In this document: one piece after another, positions 35,084 to 45,153 of the stretch
Numbering within the stretch: the stretch's first letter is position 1
How the letters are laid out: each line of letters begins with the position of its first letter
NCBI RefSeq assembly: GCF_900113765.1
Contig: NZ_FOQO01000009.1
Location: forward strand, 62,001 to 126,000
Reading direction: 5' to 3'
DNA: 64,000 nucleotides
Source of the DNA: Parapedobacter indicus
GTDB lineage: Bacteria > Bacteroidota > Bacteroidia > Sphingobacteriales > Sphingobacteriaceae
Translations under genes and position numbers: made by a program
The notes under the pieces: generated by a model
Told to the model about the DNA's origin: nothing
What the model saw: the letters and a program-made list of their open reading frames with translations, nothing else
The model's database searches: none

Positions 35084-37924
35084 ATGCATACTAAAAACGG
35101 ATTGATCAGCGCAGTGGTGTTTCCACTCCTGTTCCTGTTGCTTTCCATCCAGGCTTCAATGGGCCAACATGCTGAACAAGCGGGTGATCTTCCGCTTACG
35201 GACACGCTTCCGATGGACGACGGAGTAACCCAGGGCCGACTCGAAAATGGACTTGCCTACTACATCCGTCACAATGCGGAACCCAAAGACCGGGTGGTGA
35301 TGTACCTGGCAACGAAGGTCGGATCCATACTCGAAACGGACGACGAACTGGGTCTGGCTCATTTCCTCGAACACATGCAATTCAATGGAACGAAAAACTT
35401 CCCCAAGCATGAACTCGTGGATTACCTGCAAAAGGCCGGCGTACGTTTCGGATCGGATCTGAACGCTTATACCAGTTTTGATGAAACGGTGTATCAATTG
35501 CCGATCCCGTCTGATGACCCCGAGTTGCTCAAAAACGGGTTGCAGGTACTGCGCGATTGGGCACAGGATGCGCTGCTGAGCGACGACGAGATTGACAAAG
35601 AGCGCGGCGTGGTACTCAACGAAATGCTGGGAGGCCGTGGCGCTGAACAGCGCATGCGCGATCAGTACTTGCCAATGATCCTCAACCAATCGCGCTATGC
35701 AAAGCGGCTGCCCATCGGCACCAAGGAAAGCATTGAAGGATTTGGTTATGAAACGCTCCGCAATTTCCATCACAAATGGTATCGGCCCGATTTACAGGCG
35801 CTCATCATCGTAGGCGACATTGATGTATCCGAAATGGAAGCTCAGATCAAAACCCTATTTTCCGACCTGAAAAATCCGGAGCAAGAGGCAGCGCGCAACG
35901 AATACGAGATTCCGCTTACGGGCAAAAACCAGTTTCTGGCAGTGACAGACCCCGAAATGCCCCAAACCGTGGTGCAGGTGGTTGTCAAGCACCCGGAAGC
36001 GAAAGTTAAAACGGTGGCAGACTACCGAACGCAACTAGCCAAGTCGTTATTCAATCAGATGGCGGGGGCGCGCTTTGCGGAACTCACACGTCAATCAGAT
36101 CCTCCCTTCATCCAAGGGGGAGGGAGCATCGGTGGCTTTTTACGAGGATTGGATGCTTTCACGATGTACGTGGTCGCCAAACCCGGTGAAATCCAACGCG
36201 GATTCGAGTCGGTCGTAACAGAATTTGAACGTATTCGCCGTCATGGCTTCACGGAGACCGAGCTGGAACGTGCTAAAAACAACTTTCTGACCGGTTTGGA
36301 ATCGGCCTACGCAGAACGTGACAAACGTAAATCGGAAAGCTATGTGGATAGCTACCTGAACCATTTCCTGGAAGGAGAAAGTGCATTGAGCAACGAAAAT
36401 CGATATCGCCTGGGCAAACAGCTCATGGCAACCATCTCCGTGCAAGACGTCAATGCGTTGGGCAAACAGTATTACGTAGATAGCAATCGGGACATCCTGA
36501 TTTTGGCACCCGATAAAGACAAAGGCAACCTACCGGATGAAACGGCGGTTAATAGCTGGCTAGCAGCAATCAAGGGCACTGATATTGCACCCTATGACGA
36601 CAATATGCAGGATGTACCGCTTCTGGAAACACCCCCACAGGCCGGCACGGTTGAAAAGCGAGTTGAAAAGCCCGAATTGGGAGTGACCGAATTGAAACTA
36701 AGCAACGGGGTAAGAGTCGTGTTGAAGCCCACGGATTTCAAAAACGATGAAATCGATATCACCGCCTTCAGTCCCGGCGGCACTTCGCTTTACAGCGATA
36801 CGGATTTTCTCTCTGCCGCCTATGCCGCGACCGTGGTGAATGGCAGTGGCCTTGGTCCGTACAATGCAACACAACTTACCAAATACCTAAGTGGCAAGAA
36901 CGTTTCCGTGCAGCCCTACATCAGCGAGCGTACGGAAGGCTTCCGTGCCTCCAGCGGTAAGAAAGACCTGCAAACGGCTTTCGAGCTCATTTATGCATAC
37001 GTTGCGGTTCCGCGATTGGATCCGGATGTTTTTCACGGGTATATGAAGCGGATAAAGGCATCGTTGGCCAATCGATCGGATGATCCCGATGCGGTGTTTG
37101 CCGATACCATCAACGCCGTTTTGTATAACAATAACATCCGGCGTACGAGCATGACCGTCGAACAAGTGGATCAGATTGACCCACAACGTGCGTACGACAT
37201 CTTCAAAGATCGCTTTGCGGATGCCTCTGATTTTACATTTACCGTGGTGGGCAGCTTCACAGAAGCTGAAATTATGCCAATCATATTACAGTACCTGGGA
37301 GGCTTGCCGAATACAGGGCGGAAAGAAGAAGCGCCCGACCTAGGGATTTATCCGCCGGAGAAGGGGCTGGAGCGCACCGTATTCCGTGGCAAAGAGCAGA
37401 AATCCAGCGTGCGGATGTATTATTTCGGCGATTACGATTATTCGGAAGACGAAAACATGCAGCTGGATGCGTTGGAAAGCATCTTGAATATTAAATTGAT
37501 TGAGCGGCTCCGGGAAGCTGAGAGTGGCGTTTACGGTGTATCGGCACGTGCGTCGTATGCGAAGTATCCCCGCTATCGCTATTCATTCAGTGTAGCGTAT
37601 GGTACCAGCCCAGAAAAGGTAGAACCGTTGATGGCATCTGCAATCGATGAAATCAACAAAATAAAACAAAACGGACCTGAACAGGTCGATATCGATAAGT
37701 TCGTGAGCGAACAGAAGCGTGTATTGGAAGTACAGCTGAGGGAAAATGGTTTCTGGCTGGGCCACTTATCGGGTTCGTACCAGAATAATGAAGATCCGGC
37801 GTATATCCTCAATTACGTGGATGAGTTGCGTAACGTAACCGCGGAAAGCGTAAAAGCCGTGGCGAATAAGTACCTCGTTGAGGACCGCTTATTCAAATTC
37901 GTATTAATGCCAGCGGCTGAATAA
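35084..37924 (+). CDS. M16-family zinc metallopeptidase (pitrilysin-like, exported)
   Basis: A signal sequence (LISAVVFPLLFLLLSIQASMG) precedes a full-length 946-residue M16 peptidase with two homologous halves. The inverted zinc motif is HFLEH (H93, E96, H97), with the third ligand glutamate downstream in the ERGVVLNEM segment. The C-terminal half (from ~540) has the inactive M16 fold and the R/Y substrate-anchoring end typical of the family. It probably degrades peptides in the periplasm. A bidirectional terminator follows. Confidence 0.93.
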   Translation: MHTKNGLISAVVFPLLFLLLSIQASMGQHAEQAGDLPLTDTLPMDDGVTQGRLENGLAYYIRHNAEPKDRVVMYLATKVGSILETDDELGLAHFLEHMQFNGTKNFPKHELVDYLQKAGVRFGSDLNAYTSFDETVYQLPIPSDDPELLKNGLQVLRDWAQDALLSDDEIDKERGVVLNEMLGGRGAEQRMRDQYLPMILNQSRYAKRLPIGTKESIEGFGYETLRNFHHKWYRPDLQALIIVGDIDVSEMEAQIKTLFSDLKNPEQEAARNEYEIPLTGKNQFLAVTDPEMPQTVVQVVVKHPEAKVKTVADYRTQLAKSLFNQMAGARFAELTRQSDPPFIQGGGSIGGFLRGLDAFTMYVVAKPGEIQRGFESVVTEFERIRRHGFTETELERAKNNFLTGLESAYAERDKRKSESYVDSYLNHFLEGESALSNENRYRLGKQLMATISVQDVNALGKQYYVDSNRDILILAPDKDKGNLPDETAVNSWLAAIKGTDIAPYDDNMQDVPLLETPPQAGTVEKRVEKPELGVTELKLSNGVRVVLKPTDFKNDEIDITAFSPGGTSLYSDTDFLSAAYAATVVNGSGLGPYNATQLTKYLSGKNVSVQPYISERTEGFRASSGKKDLQTAFELIYAYVAVPRLDPDVFHGYMKRIKASLANRSDDPDAVFADTINAVLYNNNIRRTSMTVEQVDQIDPQRAYDIFKDRFADASDFTFTVVGSFTEAEIMPIILQYLGGLPNTGRKEEAPDLGIYPPEKGLERTVFRGKEQKSSVRMYYFGDYDYSEDENMQLDALESILNIKLIERLREAESGVYGVSARASYAKYPRYRYSFSVAYGTSPEKVEPLMASAIDEINKIKQNGPEQVDIDKFVSEQKRVLEVQLRENGFWLGHLSGSYQNNEDPAYILNYVDELRNVTAESVKAVANKYLVEDRLFKFVLMPAAE

Positions 37925-37943
37925 CGAAATAGCCATCACCACC

Positions 37944-37981
37944 AAAAAAAAACGCCCTTGTAAAACAGGGCGTTTTTTTTT
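37944..37981. terminator. Bidirectional terminator between M16 peptidase and rpoD
   Basis: AACGCCCT (37951-37958) pairs with AGGGCGTT (37967-37974) around an 8-base loop. A run of A residues precedes and a run of T residues follows, so both convergent genes can end here. Confidence 0.9.
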
Positions 37982-37996
37982 GACAATAATAAATAA

Positions 37997-38857
37997 TTAA
38001 CCTAAATAGGATTTCAATATCCGGCTGCGTGAAGTGTGACGAAGCCGCTGTAACGCCTTGTCCTTAATTTGGCGGACGCGTTCGCGGGTAAGATTGAATT
38101 TCTCACCGATTTCTTCCAATGACAACTGATGGTTAGATCCCAGGCCGAAAAATAACACGATGATTTCTCGTTCACGCTCGGTAAGGGTAGCTAATGACCG
38201 TTTTATTTCCTCAGAAAGCGATTCGTCAATCAGGGTGCTATCCGTATCGGGGTCACTGTTTTCCAATACATCCAGTAATGTATTTTCTTCACCCTGTACA
38301 AACGGGGCATCCATGGATACATGGCGACCTGAATTGCTTAACGTATCGGATACCTTGTCTACGGTGGTTTCCAATATATCCGCTAATTCTTCTGGTGACG
38401 GTTCCCGTTCATATTCCTGCTCCAGTTTGGAGAAGGCTTTACTGATCTTGCTGAGTGAACCTACCTGATTCAGCGGAAGGCGTACGATACGCGATTGCTC
38501 GGCAATAGCCTGAAGAATGGATTGACGGATCCACCAAACCGCATAGGAGATAAATTTAAACCCCTTTGTTTCGTCAAACCGTTTAGCAGCCTTGATTAAC
38601 CCCAGGTTTCCCTCATTGATTAAATCTCCTAAGGTAAGTCCTTGGTTTTGATATTGTTTTGCTACAGAAACTACAAAACGTAAATTCGTCTTGGTCAACC
38701 GCTCCAATGCAGCTTGATCGCCCTCGCGGATTTTTTGGGCAAGGACAACCTCTTCCTCTGCTGTAATTAAGTCTACTTTACCAATCTCGTGCAAGTACTT
38801 GTCTAACGACTGTGACTCCCGATTGGTAATGGATTGTGTAATTTTGAGCTGTCTCAT
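37997..38857 (-). CDS. rpoD: Primary sigma factor RpoD/SigA
   Basis: At 286 residues this is the short Bacteroidota housekeeping sigma factor, lacking the region 1.1 and non-conserved insert of E. coli sigma-70. Region 1.2/2 has [29 protein letters not shown] and [38 protein letters not shown]. Region 3 and region 4 ([49 protein letters not shown]) are complete. It recognises the TAnnTTTG promoters seen across this window. Its own -7 box is at 38893-38900. Confidence 0.97.
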   Translation of the reverse strand: MRQLKITQSITNRESQSLDKYLHEIGKVDLITAEEEVVLAQKIREGDQAALERLTKTNLRFVVSVAKQYQNQGLTLGDLINEGNLGLIKAAKRFDETKGFKFISYAVWWIRQSILQAIAEQSRIVRLPLNQVGSLSKISKAFSKLEQEYEREPSPEELADILETTVDKVSDTLSNSGRHVSMDAPFVQGEENTLLDVLENSDPDTDSTLIDESLSEEIKRSLATLTEREREIIVLFFGLGSNHQLSLEEIGEKFNLTRERVRQIKDKALQRLRHTSRSRILKSYLG

Positions 38858-38892
38858 TTAATATATTAGTACCTTCCTTTCTAAAAAGTTTG

Positions 38893-38900
38893 CAAAAATA
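38893..38900 (-). promoter_or_regulatory. -7 box of rpoD
   Basis: TATTTTTG on the minus strand, 35 bases before the rpoD ATG. The 258-bp gap 38858-39115 is otherwise very AT-rich with no further gene or clear hairpin. Confidence 0.45.
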
Positions 38901-39115
38901 CGACTTTTCTCCATCATATTAACTGATTTTTTCGGAAAAAGTTGTCTGATTTAGAGGAAATTATCGGATTTTTTTTTAATAAATTATTTATCAAAAAGTG
39001 TTCCAAATAATTTATGTCAGTATGGCAGGAATCCCCAACGCATAAACAATAAGTATCTGTATTAGAGTTATTTACCAGAAAACTAACGGAAAATGGAAGG
39101 CAATTACCCGACCCA

Positions 39116-40054
39116 TTATGTGAAAATTGTGACAGAACGGGGGCGATATCCCCTCAAAAATGCCCGGATGTCCATTCTTTTTTTTCCGGCTAGTTGTACG
39201 TCGCGAACATCAATATAGCCATCCGGACAGGCAAATTTCAAAAAAGTCATTCCATCGGTATAATACGTACCTATCGGATGACTGACCGATGTCCTTTCTT
39301 TGACTGACCTAAAGATTTTCAAGGGATGCCCATCCAGTTCGGTATATGCCGTGGGATACGGACTTAATCCGCGAATAAGATTGTGTACTTCATCAACGGG
39401 ACGATGCCAATCAATTTTACCATCTTCTTTGAATATTTTCGGAGCGTGTTTCAGTACAGCATCCCCCGCCAGGCGTTCCTGCGGAATGGGGGTGATTTTT
39501 CCGGCCGCAAGGGCTTTCACGGTTTTTACCAGCAGTCCTGCACCGACAGTCATTAACTGATCATGCAGATCGCCAGCCGTATCGTCGGGACCGATGGTTA
39601 CTTTTTGGGAGAACAGGATGTTGCCGGTGTCAATTTCATGCTGTAAAAGAAACGTAGACACCCCGCTTTCGGTTTCGCCGTTGATTACCGCATGGTTGAT
39701 GGGAGCCGCACCGCGATAGTGGGGCAGGAGGGAGGCATGAAGGTTAACGGTACCCAGCGGGGGCATGCTCCATACAACTTCTGGCAACATTCGGAAGGCT
39801 ACGACCACCTGCAGATCGGCTTCAAACGATTTCAGGTCATTCAGAAATTGGGGATCACGTAGTTTCTCAGGCTGAAGAATGGGGATCCCGCGAGCGGCAG
39901 CGTATACTTTCACCGCCGATTGCTGAAGTTTCTGTCCGCGGCCCGCTGGCTTGTCTGGTGCCGTGATTACGGCTACCACTTCTTCTCCGGCGTTCAGCAG
40001 CGCATCCAGCGAGGCTACGGCAAACTCCGGCGTTCCCATGAAAATAATGCGCAT
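39116..40054 (-). CDS. fmt: Methionyl-tRNA formyltransferase
   Basis: Fmt adds the formyl group from 10-formyl-tetrahydrofolate to initiator Met-tRNA. The N-terminal catalytic domain has MRIIFMGTPEFAVASLDAL, the active-site NLHASLLPHYRGAAPINHAVINGE and DDTAGDLHDQL. A C-terminal OB-like tRNA-binding domain follows (HPLKIFRS ... DVRDVQLAGKKRMDIRAFL). Length (312) is normal. It is divergent from a LolC/E-like permease and shares with it a symmetrical promoter region. Confidence 0.97.
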   Translation of the reverse strand: MRIIFMGTPEFAVASLDALLNAGEEVVAVITAPDKPAGRGQKLQQSAVKVYAAARGIPILQPEKLRDPQFLNDLKSFEADLQVVVAFRMLPEVVWSMPPLGTVNLHASLLPHYRGAAPINHAVINGETESGVSTFLLQHEIDTGNILFSQKVTIGPDDTAGDLHDQLMTVGAGLLVKTVKALAAGKITPIPQERLAGDAVLKHAPKIFKEDGKIDWHRPVDEVHNLIRGLSPYPTAYTELDGHPLKIFRSVKERTSVSHPIGTYYTDGMTFLKFACPDGYIDVRDVQLAGKKRMDIRAFLRGYRPRSVTIFT

Positions 40055-40091
40055 CTTGAATTTCTGATTTCGTATTTCTAATCCCGTGTCT

Positions 40092-40107
40092 TACCTTTGC
40101 AAAGGTA
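40092..40107. promoter_or_regulatory. Palindromic divergent promoter between fmt and the permease
   Basis: TACCTTTGCAAAGGTA is a perfect 16-bp palindrome made of two TAnnTTTG -7 boxes, one per strand, joined back to back. The plus box (40092-40099) would serve the permease (start 40126) and the minus box (40100-40107) fmt (start 40054, leader about 45 bases). -33 elements are weak on both sides. Confidence 0.55.
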
Positions 40108-40125
40108 CAAAATATATCGAAAGGC

Positions 40126-41346
40126 TTGAATTTTCCCTATTTTTTGGCAAAGCGGGCTGCCGTCAGCGGCAAGCGGACGTTTTCGGGACTCATTGTCCGC
40201 GTGGCCATTGGAGCCATCACACTCGGCGTGGCCGCGATGCTATTGTCCATTGCCGTACTCAAAGGGTTCAAAGGCGAAATAACAGCTAAACAGCGGGGAT
40301 TTTTCGGCGACATTGTGCTCAACAACTACGACCTCAATGTATCTTATGAACCGACACCGTTTGTCCTCACCCCATCCGAGGTGCAGAAACTGAAAGAACT
40401 CCCCGATGTTTCGTCAATCCGCTATTTTGCCACAAAACCGGGAATTATCAATGTGAACAGTGAAGTAGAGGGTGTCCTGCTCAAAGGCATAGATGCCTCG
40501 TATGATCCACATTTCCTGAACGAGCTATTGGTGGAGGGCCAAACCATCGATTTTTCCGACAGTACCCAAGCAGCCAGGCAGATTCTGATTTCGCAATATA
40601 CAGCCAATCGGCTGCAATTAAGGGTTGGCGACGATTTTATCATGTATTTTGTCCAGGAACCGGTAAGGCTGCGTAAATTTCAGATTGCGGGTATTTACCA
40701 CACCGGCGTGGAAGAATTGGATAAAACGTACGTAATTGGCGCTATCTCCCTCATCCGGCGATTAAATGACTGGGATAAAGACCAGGTGGGTGGATACGAA
40801 GTGGCCATCGGCAACTTTAATAAATTGACCGAGATGACCACCGAAATACAAGATATACTGCCTGTCGAGGTAGACGCGGTAAACGTACGCGACCAATTGC
40901 CGGAGATTTTTCAATGGCTGGACCTGCTGGATGTCAATACCGTGATTATCTTGATTCTCATGATGGTCGTAGCCACCGTAAATATGATATCGGCTTTACT
41001 CATCATGATCCTGGAACGTACCTCGATGATCGGCCTGTTGAAAGCGTTGGGTTATACGGATGGTGGCATTCGAAAAGTATTTTTATACCAGGCTGCTTAT
41101 TTAATCGGATTGGGTTTGTTGTTTGGCAACCTGCTGGGTGGAGGATTGTATTGGTTTCAGGAGCAAACGCGGTATTTCAAACTGGACGAAGCCTCTTATT
41201 ACATTTCCTATATTCCCGTCAGCATCGGGTTAATGGAGGTGGTTTTACTCAACATCGGTGTTGCCGTGGTTTCATTAGCCGTCTTGCTGATCCCATCGTA
41301 CCTGATCGGCAAAATCAGTCCGATTAAAGCAATCCGGTTTCAATGA
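40126..41346 (+). CDS. FtsX/LolC-E-like lipoprotein-release ABC transporter permease
   Basis: The start codon is TTG at 40126, supported because the resulting N terminus MNFPYFLAKRAAVSGKRTFSGLIVRVAIGAITLGV matches the family and no upstream ATG exists in frame. Four membrane helices are placed as in LolC/LolE: one near residue 20, then a long periplasmic domain, then three helices after residue 265. The ATPase partner is not adjacent. In Bacteroidota such permeases usually stand apart from LolD. It is probably involved in moving lipoproteins to the outer membrane. Confidence 0.88.
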   Translation: MNFPYFLAKRAAVSGKRTFSGLIVRVAIGAITLGVAAMLLSIAVLKGFKGEITAKQRGFFGDIVLNNYDLNVSYEPTPFVLTPSEVQKLKELPDVSSIRYFATKPGIINVNSEVEGVLLKGIDASYDPHFLNELLVEGQTIDFSDSTQAARQILISQYTANRLQLRVGDDFIMYFVQEPVRLRKFQIAGIYHTGVEELDKTYVIGAISLIRRLNDWDKDQVGGYEVAIGNFNKLTEMTTEIQDILPVEVDAVNVRDQLPEIFQWLDLLDVNTVIILILMMVVATVNMISALLIMILERTSMIGLLKALGYTDGGIRKVFLYQAAYLIGLGLLFGNLLGGGLYWFQEQTRYFKLDEASYYISYIPVSIGLMEVVLLNIGVAVVSLAVLLIPSYLIGKISPIKAIRFQ

Positions 41347-41422
41347 TAATTTCCGACGGGTTTTGACGGTATTTAAGAGAATCTTTGTTACATTGCGGCG
41401 ACGAAGGAAACTTGTTTAATTT

Positions 41423-43558
41423 ATGATCAAAAACTTTTTCGACCATATTAGTCACGCATTTGATATCCCCTTGAGCAATCCCGTGCTCGTTTTTGCTTTG
41501 ATCCTGTTCATCATCCTTTTGTCACCCATTTTGTTGCGCCGGATAAAAATTCCAGGTATTATTGGATTGATCCTTTCGGGGATTGTAATCGGTCCAAACG
41601 GATTGAATTTATTGGAGAAGAACTCGGCAGTAGACCTGTTTTCAACCATCGGCTTATTGTACATTATGTTTGTTGCCGGTCTGGAATTGGATATGACGGA
41701 GTTTCGGAAAACACGGCACAAAAGCATCATGTTCGGTTTTCTTACGTTTTCTGTACCCATTTTAATCGGTTTTCCTGTTTGCTATTACCTGTTGGGATAC
41801 GATATGGTACCCAGTATCTTGATAGGCAGCATGTTGGCAACCCATACGTTGGTGGCGTATCCCATTGTTAACAGCTATGGGATTTCGAAAAACGAAGCAG
41901 TTGCGATTGCGATCGGCGGAACGATTTTGACCGACACAGCCGTATTGGTTGTTCTTGCTGTCATCGTTGCCGCGTTTTATGACAATTTAAATACGCAATT
42001 CTGGTGGAGTTTCGGCATTTCATTCACCGTCTTTCTGTTGATCATGTTTGGGGTGATCCCACGGATTGCCAAATGGTTTTTCCAAAAAGTGGAAGGAGAA
42101 AAAACATCGCACTATATCTTCGTATTGTGTGTGGTTTTCTTTGCAGCATTCCTTTCTGAGATATCAGGCTTGGAGCCTATTATCGGAGCTTTTATGGCTG
42201 GGTTAGCACTGAATAGGTTGATTCCTCATTCCTCTGCGCTTATGAACCGGATTGAGTTTATTGGCAATTCAATTTTCATTCCCTTTTTCTTAATCAGTGT
42301 GGGGATGATCGTTGATGTCCGGATTTTGATCGAAAAGCCGGAAGCCTTACTGATTGCTGGTACCTTAATCGGCATTTCCATGACCGGCAAATGGAGTGCC
42401 GCGTTATTAACACAAGTACTATTCAAGTATTCCAACGTCCAGCGACAGGTAATCTATGGCCTCAGTGGCGCCCATGCTGCTGCTACGTTGGCGGTCATCA
42501 TGGTGGGGCACGAATACGGAATTGTGGGAGAGAATGCGTTGAACGGAACCATTATTCTCATATTGGCCAGTTGTATCGTTGCCTCACTGGTTACCGAATC
42601 TGCGTCCAAAAAAATAGTGGTTGCTGGCGAACAGGATGTCGTCGTATCAAAGCGTAACATTGCCAAAGAAGAACAATTGATTCTGCCAATTGCCAACTTG
42701 AATAACATGGAAGCATTGCTGGATTTTGCGACGTTGATCAAAAGTAAGCAATCGCCACACCCGTTGACGGTGCTGACGGTCGTGCCGAACGATGAACTAG
42801 CGGAACAAAATTTGCAAAAGGCCCGCAAAAACCTGGACTCGACGGTTAAATATGCTGCTGGGACGGAGACCGAGGTGACCATCATGACTACCATCGATTA
42901 TAACATACCCAATGGTATCAGTCGAGCGGCAACAGAAACATCTGCAGACGCGATTTTGTTAGGATGGCCCAGTAAGCCTGGTATTATCGAGAAATTGGTA
43001 GGTGAAAAAACAGAGAGCATCCTTAACCAAACGGACACCAATTTATTTATGTGTCAGGTAAATCGGCCTTTAGTTTCCCATAAGCGCCTAACCTTATTTT
43101 GTCCACCTCTTGCGGAAACCGAATTAGGCTTTGTTTTCTGTATGGATAAAATCCAGCGGCTATCGCAAGAACTCAGCATCCCCATTCACACCATCTGTAC
43201 AGAACGTACAAAAGCGGCTATAAACGAATATTTAGCCAAGTTTAAGAGTAGTGTTCAAATCGTGTTCTCCATTCATGACGACTGGGATGAACTTCGGGAT
43301 TTACGTAAATTCGTAAACGACAGCGATCTCATCGTGTTTATTTCTGCCAGGCAGGGCGAACTTTCCTATCGATATTCGTTTGATCGGATTCCTAAAAAAT
43401 TGGACAAAGTTTATCACTTACATAATCGCATTCTTGTATTTCCACGAAGAAGGGGAGGGCGTTCATTGGATGAATTTGAAGAGGTACCCACGACTCCGCT
43501 TTTTCAGCGGATCGGGCGGGGGATAGGGAGTATATTCACTAAAGAACGAGACAGTTAA
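41423..43558 (+). CDS. CPA2-type cation:proton antiporter with C-terminal USP-like region
   Basis: The first ~390 residues form a 12-13 helix CPA2 antiporter (KefB/NapA-like). It includes IPGIIGLILSGIVIGPNGL, the ion-site-like GGTILTDTAVLV, and GLEPIIGAFMAGLALNRLIP. The remaining ~300 residues are cytoplasmic with two weak universal-stress-like Rossmann repeats (HPLTVLTVVPNDEL, TTIDYNIPNGISRAATETSADAILLGW), which may bind nucleotides and gate transport. The exchanged ion (Na+ or K+ for H+) cannot be inferred. It is followed by a sigma-54-type regulator gene 77 bases away. Confidence 0.9.
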   Translation: MIKNFFDHISHAFDIPLSNPVLVFALILFIILLSPILLRRIKIPGIIGLILSGIVIGPNGLNLLEKNSAVDLFSTIGLLYIMFVAGLELDMTEFRKTRHKSIMFGFLTFSVPILIGFPVCYYLLGYDMVPSILIGSMLATHTLVAYPIVNSYGISKNEAVAIAIGGTILTDTAVLVVLAVIVAAFYDNLNTQFWWSFGISFTVFLLIMFGVIPRIAKWFFQKVEGEKTSHYIFVLCVVFFAAFLSEISGLEPIIGAFMAGLALNRLIPHSSALMNRIEFIGNSIFIPFFLISVGMIVDVRILIEKPEALLIAGTLIGISMTGKWSAALLTQVLFKYSNVQRQVIYGLSGAHAAATLAVIMVGHEYGIVGENALNGTIILILASCIVASLVTESASKKIVVAGEQDVVVSKRNIAKEEQLILPIANLNNMEALLDFATLIKSKQSPHPLTVLTVVPNDELAEQNLQKARKNLDSTVKYAAGTETEVTIMTTIDYNIPNGISRAATETSADAILLGWPSKPGIIEKLVGEKTESILNQTDTNLFMCQVNRPLVSHKRLTLFCPPLAETELGFVFCMDKIQRLSQELSIPIHTICTERTKAAINEYLAKFKSSVQIVFSIHDDWDELRDLRKFVNDSDLIVFISARQGELSYRYSFDRIPKKLDKVYHLHNRILVFPRRRGGRSLDEFEEVPTTPLFQRIGRGIGSIFTKERDS

Positions 43559-43635
43559 CGTAATTAGCAAAATAAAATACGGCTTTGGCCGTTCGATATA
43601 CTAAAACAGGCAGTCAACTTTTTAATCTTTGATAC

Positions 43636-45006
43636 ATGGCCAATATTCTGTTGGTAGAAGACGATACAACGTTTGCAACGATACTCGAAAACTTTCTAAA
43701 GAAAAAAGGCTTCGATGTCGTGGTAAAGTACAGTGTAAAAAGCGGCATCGAGGCGCTCAAGCGCGACACATTCCATTTGATTCTGTTGGACTACCGACTC
43801 GGTGACGGCATCGGGCTCGATATTGTTGATGCCCTCCGCGTGGAAGGCAAAGCGATTCCGTCCATCATCATGACCAGCTTCAATGACGTTCGTACGGCAG
43901 TAAAAGCCATCCGCCAAGGGGTTTTTGATTACATTACCAAGCCGGTCAATCCGGATGAATTACTCATGGTTGTGAACGAAGCGCTGGAGGGCAAGTCGAC
44001 AGAACGGGAACGGCCCGCTTTGCATAATCAACCCAATGAAATGCTAACCACGATGGAAACAGACTTCGTGGAGGGCACGAGTACCGCGGCTCGTAAACTT
44101 CATGATTACATTGCGTTGGTTGCGCCTACAGACATGTCTGTATTGATCCGTGGAGAGAGCGGCACCGGCAAAGAATACGTAGCGCGCTCGATCCATCAGA
44201 TGAGCAAGCGTGCTGATAAGCCATTTGTCTCAATTGACTGCGGTACACTTTCGAAGGAACTGGCTTCCAGTGAACTATTCGGACACGTAAAAGGCTCGTT
44301 TACCGGCGCCCTAAACGATAAAACAGGCCAGTTTGTGGAAGCGTCTGGCGGCACGCTTTTCCTGGATGAAATTGGCAACCTTTCCTACGATGTACAAGTG
44401 AAACTGTTGCGGGCATTGCAGGAGAAAGTGATACAGCCCGTAGGTGCGAATAAGACTGTCAATGTGGATGTGAGGGTCATCGCGGCGACCAATGAGGACT
44501 TGCTTGGATCGGGTAAATTCCGGGAAGATCTCTACCACCGCATCAATGAATTTGAAATTATTGTACCCGCACTTCGCGACAGACGAGGCGATTTCCAGCA
44601 ATTCGTTGACTTCTTTATAAGTAAAGCAAATGTGGAACTCGGTAGGCAAGTGAATGAATTGGCCGATGAAGTGAGGGAGATTTTCGGTGCCTACGACTGG
44701 CCGGGTAACCTCAGGGAATTGAAGAATGTCGTCAAACGGATGGTATTACTTTCGCCCGGCACCCGGGCAGAGGTTTCCGCCCTTCCTGAAGAAATGGTGT
44801 TCGCCATCAAAAACCCGGATAGTGCTGCAAATCCCACGCCGTCTTCCGATAACCCCGACCTGCGCTTGCACAGCGAGGCCCACGAACGCAAATTGATCAT
44901 GGACGTATTGCAGAAAGCTAAGTATAATAAAAGCAAGGCAGCCCAAATGCTCAACATAGACCGAAAGACGTTGTACAACAAAATGGAAAAATACGGCATC
45001 GAATAG
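43636..45006 (+). CDS. NtrC-family sigma-54-dependent response regulator
   Basis: Domain order is receiver, AAA+ and Fis HTH. The receiver has the phospho-acceptor D in LILLDYRLGDG (around residue 53) and K in ITKPVNP. The AAA+ domain has Walker A GESGTGKE and the sigma-54 loop as GSFTGA (GAFTGA variant), Walker B LFLDEIGN, and an arginine finger region (REDLYHRINEFEI). The C terminus has the Fis-type HTH KAAQMLNIDRKTLYNKMEKYGI. No partner histidine kinase is adjacent. Targets are unknown. Confidence 0.93.
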   Translation: MANILLVEDDTTFATILENFLKKKGFDVVVKYSVKSGIEALKRDTFHLILLDYRLGDGIGLDIVDALRVEGKAIPSIIMTSFNDVRTAVKAIRQGVFDYITKPVNPDELLMVVNEALEGKSTERERPALHNQPNEMLTTMETDFVEGTSTAARKLHDYIALVAPTDMSVLIRGESGTGKEYVARSIHQMSKRADKPFVSIDCGTLSKELASSELFGHVKGSFTGALNDKTGQFVEASGGTLFLDEIGNLSYDVQVKLLRALQEKVIQPVGANKTVNVDVRVIAATNEDLLGSGKFREDLYHRINEFEIIVPALRDRRGDFQQFVDFFISKANVELGRQVNELADEVREIFGAYDWPGNLRELKNVVKRMVLLSPGTRAEVSALPEEMVFAIKNPDSAANPTPSSDNPDLRLHSEAHERKLIMDVLQKAKYNKSKAAQMLNIDRKTLYNKMEKYGIE

Positions 45007-45047
45007 TCGACACTCATTGAATTATTCGCAACAAACAATAATAATTA

Positions 45048-45081
45048 TTGAATGAATTTCAATAAATAATTATTATTTTTG
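45048..45081 (+). promoter_or_regulatory. serC promoter in an AT-rich inverted-repeat region
   Basis: TTG at 45048-45050 and TATTTTTG at 45074-45081 are 23 bases apart. The box region overlaps an imperfect inverted repeat (roughly 45038-45077, TAATAATTATTGAA ... TTCAATAAATAATTATTA). Transcription would start near 45086, about 68 bases before serC. Confidence 0.5.
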
Positions 45082-45114
45082 CGGCTAATTAAACAGCATA
45101 CACCTTTTAGCAAT

Positions 45115-45147
45115 ATGAACACGAGCGATCGTGAAGTTAACAAATAA
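45115..45147 (+). other. Short upstream ORF with a hairpin before serC
   Basis: A 10-codon ORF MNTSDREVNK ends 6 bases before the serC ATG. Inside it, CACGA (45120-45124) and TCGTG (45129-45133) form a stem with a GCGA tetraloop, a stable GNRA type. One serine codon lies at the loop. This may affect serC translation, or be chance; there is no terminator. Confidence 0.25.
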
Positions 45148-45153
45148 GCGTAT

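Noticed and set aside
37951..37981. Inverted repeat with flanking A/T runs as a mobile-element end
   Set aside because: It lies precisely between two convergent genes and has the form of a bidirectional terminator.
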